Shown: positions 34,001 to 45,600 of the stretch, in pieces
How the letters are laid out: each line of letters begins with the position of its first letter
How positions within the stretch are numbered: position 1 is the stretch's first letter
From: Hydractinia symbiolongicarpus
Taxonomy: Eukaryota; Cnidaria; Hydrozoa; Anthoathecata; Hydractiniidae
Reading direction: 5' to 3'
Length of the DNA: 64,000 nucleotides
Assembly: GCF_029227915.1 (NCBI RefSeq)
Contig: NC_079876.1
Coordinates: 11,594,001 to 11,658,000, forward strand
Notes under the pieces: generated by a model
The model's database searches: none
Told to the model about the DNA's origin: nothing
What the model saw: the letters and a program-made list of their open reading frames with translations, nothing else
Program-made: the position numbers and the translations under genes

Positions 34001-36135
34001 AGCGTTGAAAATAACTTTACAGCCAACATTGATGAAATTTTTTCGAAGGATACGTTTCTCCCGAATGCAAAAATCAAACAAGAAGTCATCGATGACCCTC
34101 CGCCCACGGTTCATATTATTGACGACTATGAAATGAAACCGTTTCGGATAAAAACGGAAAACTTGGACGACGATTTCGATCGATGCAATACGATGGAGAG
34201 TAATGTAGACGGGTTACCACCCTCACCCACACCGTATTACGTTGAACCAAAGTTAGAAACTGCATCTGCTTTAGACAGTATTAATCATTGGACTAACGTG
34301 AACACCTCTTCGATGAACTACGAAGGACCAGTCGTAACAACAGTGATTCAAGATTCACAAACTTTGTTGAACATAAATCCAACGTGCACGAATTCATTAG
34401 CAGCCGTGCCGCCCCAACTGATATTAACCACCGTTACTCCTGGCGTTGGTCCCTCTGAGTGCTATCAGATAGTGACGCCACAAAGTACTGTACGCCTTGA
34501 TAGTTATCCACCCAAGAATTATTGTATCATGACCAACCGTGGCCCCGTGGCGTTAAACTTGTCGGAGTTTACTCATGTCACGCAGGTCACTCAGGAAAAC
34601 CATGCGAGACCGTTAATTATCTCCCCCACTGATATTGACCCGCATCTTATTGACAGACATTTAACTCAAATACGATCACCTCAGCAAACTAGACTGAGCG
34701 CTTTATACACAACCAAACCTAGAACAATAAGTACAACTGCCCAGGCTAATACGAACAATCAAGTGCGCCGTGCAGCAGCGAGAACTCACAAATGTACGCA
34801 TCAAGGCTGTACGAAAAGTTACACGAAGTCGTCACACTTAAAAGCTCATCAAAGAACTCATACAGGTATGTCATAAGAGTAGTTTCATTGGTTTCCTCTT
34901 ACTCTACTAAGCAATACCGTTTCAAGATAGGTAAAAGCTCGATAATATGAGGCGCAACCTCGCCTTCCTGGGTCATGTGGCCCCTGAACCGTTATTACGG
35001 CGCGGCTGCTATCAAATTTACTAACAAGGCAAAAGTTCGTATTAGGCTGTCCTCATAATTAGCAAAACTTTGGAGGATAGAATTTTAAAAATTGAATACA
35101 GATTTTACATCCAAGACTGTTTTAGACAAAATTTAAGTAAAGTTTTTAATAATGACATCATAACACACATTTCCTTATATGGTATTGTGTTGTTGTTTTT
35201 TTTACGTCTGTGTTTTGTTTACAAACAGCGACTTTGTCTATGTACGTCCGTTCTTAATATTTCAACATTGTTGCCTGCTGATTGGATCAAATTGAGCCAA
35301 TAATCTCTAGGTATAGCGTTATCAAATCGGATAAAAATTTGTAATTTAATAATGGTAGCGATTGTAATTAAGCCAAAACAATGTGAACTGTTTATCAATA
35401 AGTTAATCCGGTTAAACATTATTGAAGATAGAGTTGAAATTGTTACGCAATTATTTTTTTATCTACACTGACTGCGTATCTTGACTTGTTTTCTTCCCCT
35501 GCAAATATGTTTTGTCGTCAATGCTTTCGAGTTTGCGCCAAACATTGAGATCATCTTTCTCAACAAATGACTTGCGGTACAACTGTACAATCTATTTCAC
35601 AATCCTTTTGAATGTATTATTTCGGTCTAAAATCTGACGTCATTTAAGTTGAGGACAAGAGAATACAGTTTTTTAGATTTTTAACTACTGCTAAAATTTC
35701 TGCGCTTTTAATAAATTTCAACAAAAGCATTTATTCAAATTCAAATTTATTGTAATACAAATGTTTAGTTCTCTGAAAAAAAGAAAATGTTAATTAGCAC
35801 CTTAGTCCCCAGCCCCAGCTTTTTAACAATGCAAAATGCCTGCCAAAAGAGGAATTCGAAATCAGAGCTGGGGAGTATTTCAAACGAACCTAATATCTGA
35901 CAAACACATTAAACCCTATTTTTCTTCTAACTTTTTCCCCTTCTCTGCAGGTGAAAAACCATACGCATGTTCTTGGACTGGCTGTTCCTGGAGATTTGCA
36001 CGTTCAGACGAGCTGACTCGACATTTCAGAAAACACACTGGTCAAAGACCTTTTCGTTGTTTACGTTGTCATAGAACATTCTCAAGATCTGATCATTTAT
36101 CTTTACACACAAAACGACATTTGGCAAACTGTTGA
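28007..36135 (+). CDS. Kruppel-like factor transcription factor, three exons
   Basis: Exons 28007-28108, 33953-34865 and 35951-36135 join in frame (phases 0 and 1) into 399 residues. The C-terminus has three C2H2 fingers: C315/C320/H333/H337, C345/C350/H363/H367 and C375/C378/H391/H395. They carry KLF-type recognition segments ([24 protein letters not shown]) and TGEKPY/TGQRPF linkers, so the protein should bind GC-box/CACCC DNA in the nucleus. The N-terminal part is acidic ([13 protein letters not shown]), with two SUMO-consensus sites (IKQE and IKTE) and a proline-serine stretch LPPSPTPYY. The start is the ATG at 28007; a TTG nine bases upstream is not used. A candidate AATAAA is at 36591-36596. 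The paralogue number within the family cannot be assigned by eye. Confidence 0.93.
28109..33952 (+). other. Large first intron of the KLF gene
   Basis: 5.8 kb, beginning GTATGT and ending TTTGTTTCAG. It contains a (TGTT)n tract at 28258-28285 and no coding sequence that I can support; the ORFs 32916-33173, 33124-33384 and others look spurious. Long first introns of transcription-factor genes often host enhancers, but no element can be identified by eye. Confidence 0.7.
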
Positions 36136-37620
36136 ATACTTTTCACTTACTACATTTTCTCATATGCTGTTCTTGTAAGATTTGATTGGTTGCTAAGGCT
36201 GATTGACAACCAATCATGTGTGTCGTTCGGTTTACTTGCACACATATATATTTTTTTCATAAACATATTTATTTTACACTATTTTGCATCACAGAGGTCT
36301 ATACGCGCACGCGCAGATTTAACCCCTGTCTCGTTTGCAGGCCTTAAAAGAGATCCTGGTGACGAATTGTTCGTTTGTTTGTTATATCCTTATTCGCATA
36401 TTTTTAGTATTTAATTTTTTGACTAGCATTTTTTACATCATAGGATACTTTGCCCCGATTATTCAGTACTTGCAGAAACATACAAGCAAGGCAAACGTCT
36501 CTGTTAAATTGGATACCAGTTTGTTTCATATCAACCACACCGGCTTATATTTTCGTTTGAATCTAACAAAAAAAAGAGATCTTAGGACTAAATAAATTAT
36601 TTTTCTAGTTCTATTTTTCTTTGTATATATTTATTATAGCATAGCTAGCATTTTTTAAAATAAAAGAGTTTTTGTAAAAAACCACCTGGGCTTACACAGT
36701 TAATGGTGTGCTGTCCAGGGGATGTGATCTGTAAAATGTACATATATCATAATGATTTTCGAAATTGCGAAAATAATAATCTATAAAAAATCGTGTCATG
36801 ATATTAATAAAAAAAACATGAGCTGAAACTTTTTCCGTTTTGATACCTTTTCAACAAACGGGCTTGTCAGAAACGTTTCCCGGTATATTGCATCACATAT
36901 ATAAAGCAACACGCATTTGTGTAATTGGACGTCATTTCGTGTCCTTCTTTTTTACCCAAAGTATGTGGACACACTAAAGTTCGTTTCCATTTGACAGCAT
37001 TTTTCGCTATAACGCAGAAAGCTCACTCGCTTGAAAATGAGGAGGCGACAGATGTCAAATGCAAATGACTGAAGAAAAAACCGTCACAACATTCAATATT
37101 TTTTGGGTTTGTTAGTAAGAGTAAACATGCAAATAATACGGAAGTAACTTATCAACCATTAAATAGTACCGTTTCTTTGGCAACTCCCTGGTGCTTAAAC
37201 AATGCAATATTATTAACACAAAAATGTATTCTATTCTGTACATATTTACACTCGTGAAAAAACTCACGGGGTCGCCCACAAATTATCTTTTCTGCGGGAG
37301 ACCCGGGGAATAAAGCTATCGTAGCCATTTTGAAAATATAATATACGGTTACTTGTTAAGAAATATCCGAGTGACCCGGCGTTGAACCCAAGGTTGAGCG
37401 CTTAAACAGGTTAATCATACCGCACATCCAGGTCGAACGCTGTAGTGCGGGTATACAGTACGTGGCAGATCCAAAGAAGCGCTCACAGCGATACAGCATT
37501 TCGGGTGGAACAAATTTATTTAAAAAAACTTTTCCGCATCTTCAGTTAAAATAAAAAGCACAGTCAAAGCAGAAACACTCGGACAGCATTTTCTTGTTCT
37601 AAAGAGTAACGTAAATATTT
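36136..37620. other. KLF 3' region and intergenic DNA
   Basis: The first 460 bp are probably the KLF 3' untranslated region, with AATAAA at 36591 followed by T-rich sequence. The ORFs 36190-36414 and 36335-36595 inside it are not supported as genes. The rest is AT-rich with no features seen. Confidence 0.5.
36591..36596 (+). promoter_or_regulatory. Candidate polyadenylation signal of the KLF gene
   Basis: AATAAA about 455 bp after the stop codon, followed by a T-rich stretch (36599-36635). A second AATAAA-like site lies near 36659. Confidence 0.45.
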
Positions 37621-37625
37621 AAAAA

Positions 37626-37767
37626 CTAGTCGTTAGCCCGTGGAAAAATCCACGGGTTTGCCCGTCCTTTTTATACCGCATTGCTTGCGTCTTGCTTCTT
37701 GCGCAGCCAAGCTACCATTTTCCGTGACAGACAGACACACAGACGTATACGGGTATTTTAATATAGA
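37626..37767 (-). mobile_element. Mini-Helitron, 142 bp, minus orientation
   Basis: Read on the minus strand it starts TCTATATTAAAATACCCG directly after an A. It ends with a hairpin (CCCGTGGATTTTTCCACGGG), a short spacer and CTAG directly before a T. A TC 5' end, a 3' hairpin about 10 nt before CTAG, and insertion between A and T without target duplication are the hallmarks of Helitrons. No protein is encoded. Confidence 0.75.
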
Positions 37768-39608
37768 TTATTCACGAGAGATACCGGGTTGAACGCTTTA
37801 GGAAAACAATATAACAAATCCGTGTTCTATGCCCTTCTGGCATCTCCTTTACGTATGCTGTAACAAAAGCTGTAAAAGCGCCAACCAGTTACTCTCATAT
37901 CTATGGTACTGCGTCTAATAATTTTTTAATAAGATTGAGTTATTCTGACCAGGGAATGCTCTTTTGCTCTTTAGTCGTACCAAAAATTGCGCCTCATTTT
38001 AAGGGTTAAGTCTACTCTTAAAAGATGTTTTTTATTCATCAAACAAACTTTATCATTGCGACACGAAGATATAGGACATTTAAAACTGCATGAAAAAATA
38101 AAATTATATAAAAGATATAAAATTTGATAACTTCTTGGTAAACAAGTAAAGAAAAAAGCGTTTAAACGCAGCCAAATTTTGCTTTTAAATATTTATCTCC
38201 TATTCACATTAACCATATCATTTTTAATCGCTATCTGTACTATTCTTTGTTTACGAAAAATTACCTAGGCGTAATTTTGCGTTTGGTAATTTTAATTTAT
38301 TTCTTAGCATTGTTTTTTATATATATATATATACGCGACGGTAAAGTATTGCAAATGCAGACACATAATCTAAAAGTAATTTGTTGATAACCTGTCAAAA
38401 CAGCAATGAATAGAGAAAACATTTAAAAACACAAAGGTGGTGCTGATCTCAGGGATTTCTCTCACATAGTATCAATGGAGAATATACTGTGTATAGGGAT
38501 GTTTTTATCGGTTATACATGAAGTATGTCCCGAAACTCTTGTATTGTTTTTATTTTATTAATTGACTTTTTGGACGAGGGAATAGAGATTGGATAAATCA
38601 ATTGGATAAGTATAGAACTTGCTCGAAGGTGAGAAAATCACACGTGTTGGAACGAGATTTTCGTGCACTTGTCAATTGATACATTATGATCGTTAGTACG
38701 TAGTTTAAGGCAAGCAAACGAATGCTGAAAGATGAAGGAGGCAAAAAAATAAAAACATTGTTAAAAATTGTTAAAAACTTTTCGAAACTAAAAACTCTAT
38801 TTTCTTCTTCTTCGTGACACTATAACCGCTACAGTATATCCTGGAAAAGAGCTTTGCGTGCATCCGTGCGACGTTTTTTTCTCCAGGTAATGCTACCCCA
38901 TCAAAAAATGACATAACCAGAATTCATTTACGTATTCTTTGAAACTTCCAGTCCAGTAATAACAAAAACAGAGCCGAATCAAGCACGCAAATCAAACACA
39001 TGCACTGTGAAGGAGTGCACGTGTTTCGGCTAAATGATTTTCACAGGCGTACTTCAAAATAGTAGCTTGTCTAATTTTTTAGGAGCAATTTATCTCAAAA
39101 AAAGATGGAGTAGATTCCGACTATTTATTTAAGAGAAGCTGCTGCAGCATTGACAATATCTTCATCGGACATATTGAATAATCTTTATGAAAAACCCCTT
39201 TTGTTTCAAATCTCTTCTAAATAGGGCGTTTATTAAAGGAGGCCGTTTATTAAAGCAGGGCGCTATTAAAAAGCAAACATGGAAATAAGTAGCGTTTCAT
39301 CGTTTGTTTGTTAAAGTTGAAGATTTTGTTCATCATAGATAAAGACATATTACTTGCGTTGTGCTACGTCAGCATATTTTTCAAAGATAATAGAGGACAT
39401 ATATGTATAAATCGTCACCGTATTTACATGAAATTTAAAATAACGTCACCGTCGGTAGATGCATCACGCAAGGCGTCATCTATATGATATCATGATCTCA
39501 GGTGATTATGAATTACGTTCTCCATACAGTCCAGTCACAATATTAACTCTGCGAAGTTTGCGTGATACGTGAAACCAAGCATCGGGACATTTCATTTCAG
39601 CGGGAAAG
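37768..39608. other. Intergenic DNA between KLF and CWC27
   Basis: No gene seen. It contains a short (TA)n tract at 38319-38332 and otherwise unremarkable AT-rich sequence. Confidence 0.5.
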
Positions 39609-39614
39609 TTTATT
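39609..39614 (-). promoter_or_regulatory. Candidate polyadenylation signal of CWC27
   Basis: On the minus strand AATAAA lies about 74 bp after the CWC27 stop codon (39688-39690), a typical distance for a short 3' untranslated region. Confidence 0.55.
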
Positions 39615-39687
39615 TCTTCTATCCAGGTCGCTAATCATCTTCAGTGGTCAATTCACCTGCTAACACTTTTACGCCCCTTCTTAGATG

Positions 39688-42600
39688 TTATCTCTTCTCC
39701 TTGTGGTCTTTTTTTGATTTTTCTCGCTTTCTTTTGTTGATTGGGTTGCGGGGATCGTGAATGTCATACCTAAAATATAAAAAGAATTATGTGTATGAAA
39801 AGTTATAAATATTGGAAAAACAACACTTTAAAGTTCCAACTTTACCACTCCGGTGGAAGTGGTTGGTGGTCGAGTAGTTTATTTTCTTGCTTAGAAGGTA
39901 AAAAGGTTTAAACCATGTGGTTGACATTTTTTCCCTTTTTTTTAAATATATTTTTTTTAATTTCTTTTTTTTTGGTCTGCCATTTTTTTTGTCAATTTTA
40001 GAAAAATAAAAGAGTAGATAAAGAGAAGAGATTATGCTGGTGATCAGTCGAACGAGTGTGACCGCCGCCTAAAATCCCCATTTAAAATTTGTAAATACAC
40101 CGGTAGACGAAAAATCGCAATTTTGTTACACCGACGAAACCCAACGCACATTTCTACCGAATATCCAAATAAGGAAACGACAATTGGAAAAATAAACACA
40201 CTGGCCCAATTTGAAGCAATAATAGTATTTGTTGTGAAAAGGAGAAATATCTATATTATAATACCCGTATACGTCTGTCTGTCTGTCACGCAAAATGGTA
40301 GCTTAGCTGCGCAACAACGAGAAGCACGCAATTCGGTATAAAAAGCAAGGGCGAACCCGTGGATTTTCCACGGGCTAACGACTAGTGTTACTAATTTTGG
40401 CTTGTGGATCACAAAAAGGTCATAATTTTTGATGTCGCCATCATATTCAGTATACTTTTTTGTGTGATACATTTCGTCAAAAAAGGGGATGAGTTTCAGT
40501 CAGCGCAGTCATGTTATAAGAAAATAAATTCTTTCAGGCAAATAATGAAACATTAGTATTTCAAAAATGGAATGTTAGTTCGACTCACCAATCGTCACCC
40601 TTCATGTTTGCATCTTTCGCTTTCTCTTCGCTTTCAAAGTCAAGTTTGTGGCTCATCCTATAAAATACAAATCGTTTTAGAAAGAAAAAAATATATTTTG
40701 GCATGCCACATCTTGTTGATCATACATAGGCACATTTATTAATGGACTTCTTTGGGGATTGCTAGGTAAATTTCCTTGAGTCTTCTATATCGGATTGCCC
40801 TGTTTTAAGGTTAAAATGAAAGATTTTGATACTTACTTACAAATTTGCTTTTCTAGTTCCTCGATAGTTAAAAAAGCACACTTTTTGGGTATTCAATTAC
40901 ATTTTTTCCCTTCATAAGAGTTTATTTGAGAATAATTTCTAAAGTGATTTAAAATTGCATAGTTTTATTTTGTCTGTAAACTATAAACTTGTTTGATTCT
41001 CAAGTTGCTAGTAGGTTGCTCAGCACAAAAAAAGTTCGATAATCTTGTAACTTTTACAAATTACAGTTCAAACATTTCAAGTCAACACTTTTTTCTTTTT
41101 TAGAAAGCGTATATATAGACATTTTATAGGGCTCCCACTTTTTTTTAAAAACAAAATTGAGAAGAGGACTTTAGAGGAGATTTTTGTGATTTTTGAGGAG
41201 GTTTTGTTAAAAAAATTGTGAAGAGTTAAGGTAAAATACTGGCACTTGTAACAATGAAGGAACATACAACCTGGCATCCCAATATTTTCTTTGTTTCAAA
41301 TACAAACACAACAAAAAAAGTTTGATGTTTGCTGGCCACAGCAACCACAAATTGTGGTGATTCGAAATAAATAGTATAAAAATAGCATATATAAAAAATA
41401 ACCAAATGTTAAATTTCTTTCAGGAGATTTGAGAACAAAACCTAAATTTCGAAAAAAATTGAGGATATTTGAGGAGAATTGAGGAGACCTTGTGAATTTA
41501 AGGCGATTAAAGAAGGCGTGGGAACTCTGTTTTTTTATGCGCCAGTAATCACATTAAAATTCAAGCAACTTCGTTTTTCTTTAAAATTTAGGATTAAAAT
41601 CTTGAAAGGAATCTTAACGCAGAACAAACTTGCATTACTAAAAGACTACATACCATCCCTCATCATTCTCATCATCTTCTTTATCGTTATCTTTTTTCGT
41701 TTCCTTCTGTTTACTATCGGAAGGCGGTTCCGCTGCAATCATATTAGAAAGCTTTTGTTCAAAACCAGCGAGCAGTTCCAAGGTCTGTAAAAATGACATA
41801 ACTGCAAAGTTGATTCATCCAACTTAATTCACTTAAAAGCCAATTTTATGAAATCCTCCATAACACAATTCCAAAAAATTTCTACCAGGTACAAATTTCA
41901 CGTCATTTTGTAATTTTATAAACATATCTGGGTTCTTTTCTCACCTGGCTTTCTCGATTACCGCCTTTTTTAAGTAGTACATTTTCTTTCTTCTTTTCTA
42001 TGAAAGTTTTACGCTCGTCGAGGAGTGTTCGCATCAAATCGTTCACCGGTTCTTTTTCTAATATTACAAAAAAAGAAAAGGGGGAAGGGGGTAGAAACAT
42101 ATTCTTTTAAAAAGAATATTTAGTCTGCTTTCTACTTTACTAAAAAGATTCACTGTTCTTTTCATGTCAATAAAATCACATAAAACCAGCAGATTTACAA
42201 ACACATTTCAACCACTAACCTGGTTTTTCAACTTCTTCTTTTTTATCAACTTCTATTTTATCTTTTGCTTTTAATTCTCTCTTTAACTTTTTAGCTTCTT
42301 CTTGTAATGCGCGCCTTAAATAGAAATAAAGTGAAGAACAATCTTGACTAACAAATTTCCTCAAACAGAATGTTTACACACAAGCCATACTTATATCAAC
42401 TAGAAATTATAGCTGCAATATATAAGTATAACTTATATCTACACGCCATCGTGAAAGTTATCTTTGAATATTGCCATGTTTTCAATTTACTCTGGCTGTT
42501 GTATGAAAATAGTAACTTTCCTAAAACTATTTGCAAGATAGAAGAGTAGCTTGCTAAACGCAGATATAGAAGAGTAGCTTCATAAACAAAGAAGGGTAAC

Positions 42601-45600
42601 AAAGCATTTCAACATGACAGCGAAAAAAACCAATGTTGGGCTAAATAATTACTCTTTTTTGCCTAATTTTAAAATCTCCCCCCCCCCCCTCTCTCCCCGC
42701 CCTTTCCCCCCCCCCCCTCCTTTGATAGCAATTTGTAATGACCCCCATTATGAAAGCTTAGGAAAAATCTAAATACGCCTTGCCCTGCCCCTGGTTTTTC
42801 TCTGTGAGTTTTTATCAAACAGTTAACTGGTTATTCAATGTTAAAAGCACCTTCGCTCTTTTTTCTTTTTATCTTCAATATCTTCTAGTTCTTCTTCTTT
42901 CTGAATAATTTCTTTTTCATCTTTTTTTAGCTTTTTTCGAATGCTGTCTGATACTTCACTGTTCTCCTGAAATAAATAAAAAATTTACCTGTCAACTACG
43001 CAGTGTGAGTGGCTGTACATCTTCTCATTTATTTTGTGAAAAGTTTATCATAACATACGCAGCAGTAACAATATTGAAATATTAACTTCACACAAAAGGC
43101 AGCCATGTTTACCACTGTTTCTAATTCATACTGATTCAATACATTTGTCATTTTTTGTTTTGGTACATAAGTATAAAACATATCAAAAGTATCGCGTTAT
43201 CAAAAAGTTACCACAATTTCTACAGCCATAAGTTGATATGGGAGGAAGAAGAGCAAGAGAAACATATTTCGTCTTTCCGCATATTATCACTAATGTCATA
43301 AAACACAAATATAAAAAATTTGACGAAGTGGCATGGTCAACAAAGATTGATCCGTTAGCTAGGTCAGAATGACGATTCGTCCCATGGATAGATGTCCAAG
43401 CGGTCTAAGGCGCAAGTCTTAGAGAAGCTGCCCCTTGAAGCCGGGAAGTTTAAAGTACGTGGGTTTGAATCCCACTCTATTCGAAAATTTAATTAGTTTT
43501 TCGGAAAGAAGCAAATTTCCATAAATAATTAACAATTTGTGTTGGCTGGCATAATATGACTTAAAACTAAACGATAAACGTGCAAACACTACAATTCTTT
43601 AGGGAGTGTGCAATAAAATGGAGTTTTATGACTTGTATAAAAAGCATAATGAAAAACAAAGGGACTTACATTTTTCCTTTTTTCCGTAGGATCAATCGCT
43701 GGCTGTGAACTCAACTTTGGATCGTTCAAAACATCATGGCTACTTTTAATGTGATGTTCCTAACAAACCAAGATTTTCATTATACTTATACATGATTTTA
43801 ACATACTTTTAACAGAAAGGAAATAAAAAAATACCTGATTTGAACTGAAAGGTAGTACAAAAAGAAAGCCAATAACAATTAATAAAATGATTGTTATTTT
43901 AATGTTATTTCTCAACACGAAAGCAGAACAGAAAATTGAGAAAAGCTGCTTCAATCAACTGTTTCATTTACAGTCTGAGCACAACAGGAACCTATGGTGT
44001 TTTAACTCAACGATTTTCAATCAATATGTCTCAGGTTCAATACATGTTGCAGTAAAACGAAAATATCAGATGATAAAGGTATGCAAGATGTCTGATCATT
44101 TCAAATTTTCCTTAGCTTTGTGTCAAGACTTTGCATTCAGGAACTTAAATTACTTCTATGTTTTCTGAAAAGTATACTTTCTCACTCTAGCTGTTATTAA
44201 AAGAATATCCTCTGACTTTAAAAAATGTATTAGAAAGATTGTGTTATAACATTGCTTTTTGTTATACAATATTGAAGGAGAAGAATTTTACGAAAATTCC
44301 TCGCAGAATCTGTAAGTTTTAAAACGAATTTAAAGCAGATGAACATGAATCTAAAGACATGTTATTTTCTTAGATTTACTACAGTCAAAATCAAATTTCC
44401 TAAAATCAAATTCCATGTAATTCTAAAAAAACCTTAGGGATGTCACTACCTTAGGGAAAGAATTTGTTATAGTAAAAAACTTTTCCAGACCTTATATTTA
44501 TGTAATTTTTATTTAAGATTTTGAGCAAAAATTTATTCTACAAATATTTCCTTTTATTTCCAGACACTCAAACGCAAAAATAATTCCACAAACATTTGTT
44601 TCTGCAAAAAGTTCTTGCCTTGAGATTTGTCCAAAACTTTTAGGTAATTCAGGGAGTTTTAAAGCAAATTCCAAAGGAGGTTGAAGAAGGCTGTCCACCA
44701 TGTGAAAAAAAAATCAGCAAGCTAATTAGAATCCAACCTGTTCTCATATTCACATGCACTGTTACTAAAGGTTTATACTTTCCACTACACTTGCGGTGGT
44801 GGAGTTATAAAGGAGATATAATACGTAATAGTGTTTTTAAAAAAAGGCTACTGCATGTATTTAACTGGTGTGTTTACCTTTGTAAATTGATCAGCTTCAT
44901 CTTCATCTTCCTCCGCTTCTTCTCCAAACGATAGCAACTTGTAATTTCTAAAATAAATGAACAATTTAGAATTTTATAACATGTTGTTTAATACTAACTC
45001 AGTGGGTGGTTGTTTTCTAGGAAAAAAATTATTCTTCTGTAAAGCAGCAAGTAATTTTTATATACACTCTGAAAACTTACAAGTCTCCAGGAGCGATTTT
45101 GAGGGTGTTGGTTTACTGGAAGGGGGGGGGGGGGCTTATTAGAGGGAAGGAGGAGTTAAAAAATGTGCAAGGGTAGACTATCATTTGAAAATATACACAA
45201 TAACACAAAACAAAAACTCGTTGAGTTAAAAAATTAAATCTAAAGGCGAAACCTTTCTTTAATATGCTAGAAGTTTTTAGATATTACCGTAAGTCAGTAC
45301 TTACGGTAATTTCTTTTTTCACCCTTTCCTCAAGCTCTGTCCTAGTAAAAGTAGCTTTTTGATTTGATTTAAAAGACTTTCAAACTTTTACTTATACAGG
45401 GGGGAGTAGATAAAGTAAACTTTTATTATAACGGTCCTTAAGATACACACCTACGAAAAACTTTAGAATGGCTAAGACCAACTTTTTTAACCTTGGGTTT
45501 TAATGACCTAGAACATGCTGGCGTGTTAGATGAAATTTGTGTCCCTGATATGCAAGATTAACTTCCCTGACTATTGTGTACAGCAGTAAAGAGTTGATTA

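Noticed and set aside
36190-36595. Two ORFs downstream of the KLF stop
   Set aside because: No family features, overlapping frames, and position within the likely 3' untranslated region.
41479-41790. 103-codon plus-strand ORF
   Set aside because: Antisense of CWC27 exon 13; the minus strand matches the family in frame.
41903-42100. 65-codon minus-strand ORF as a separate gene
   Set aside because: It is CWC27 exon 12 read through its splice sites.
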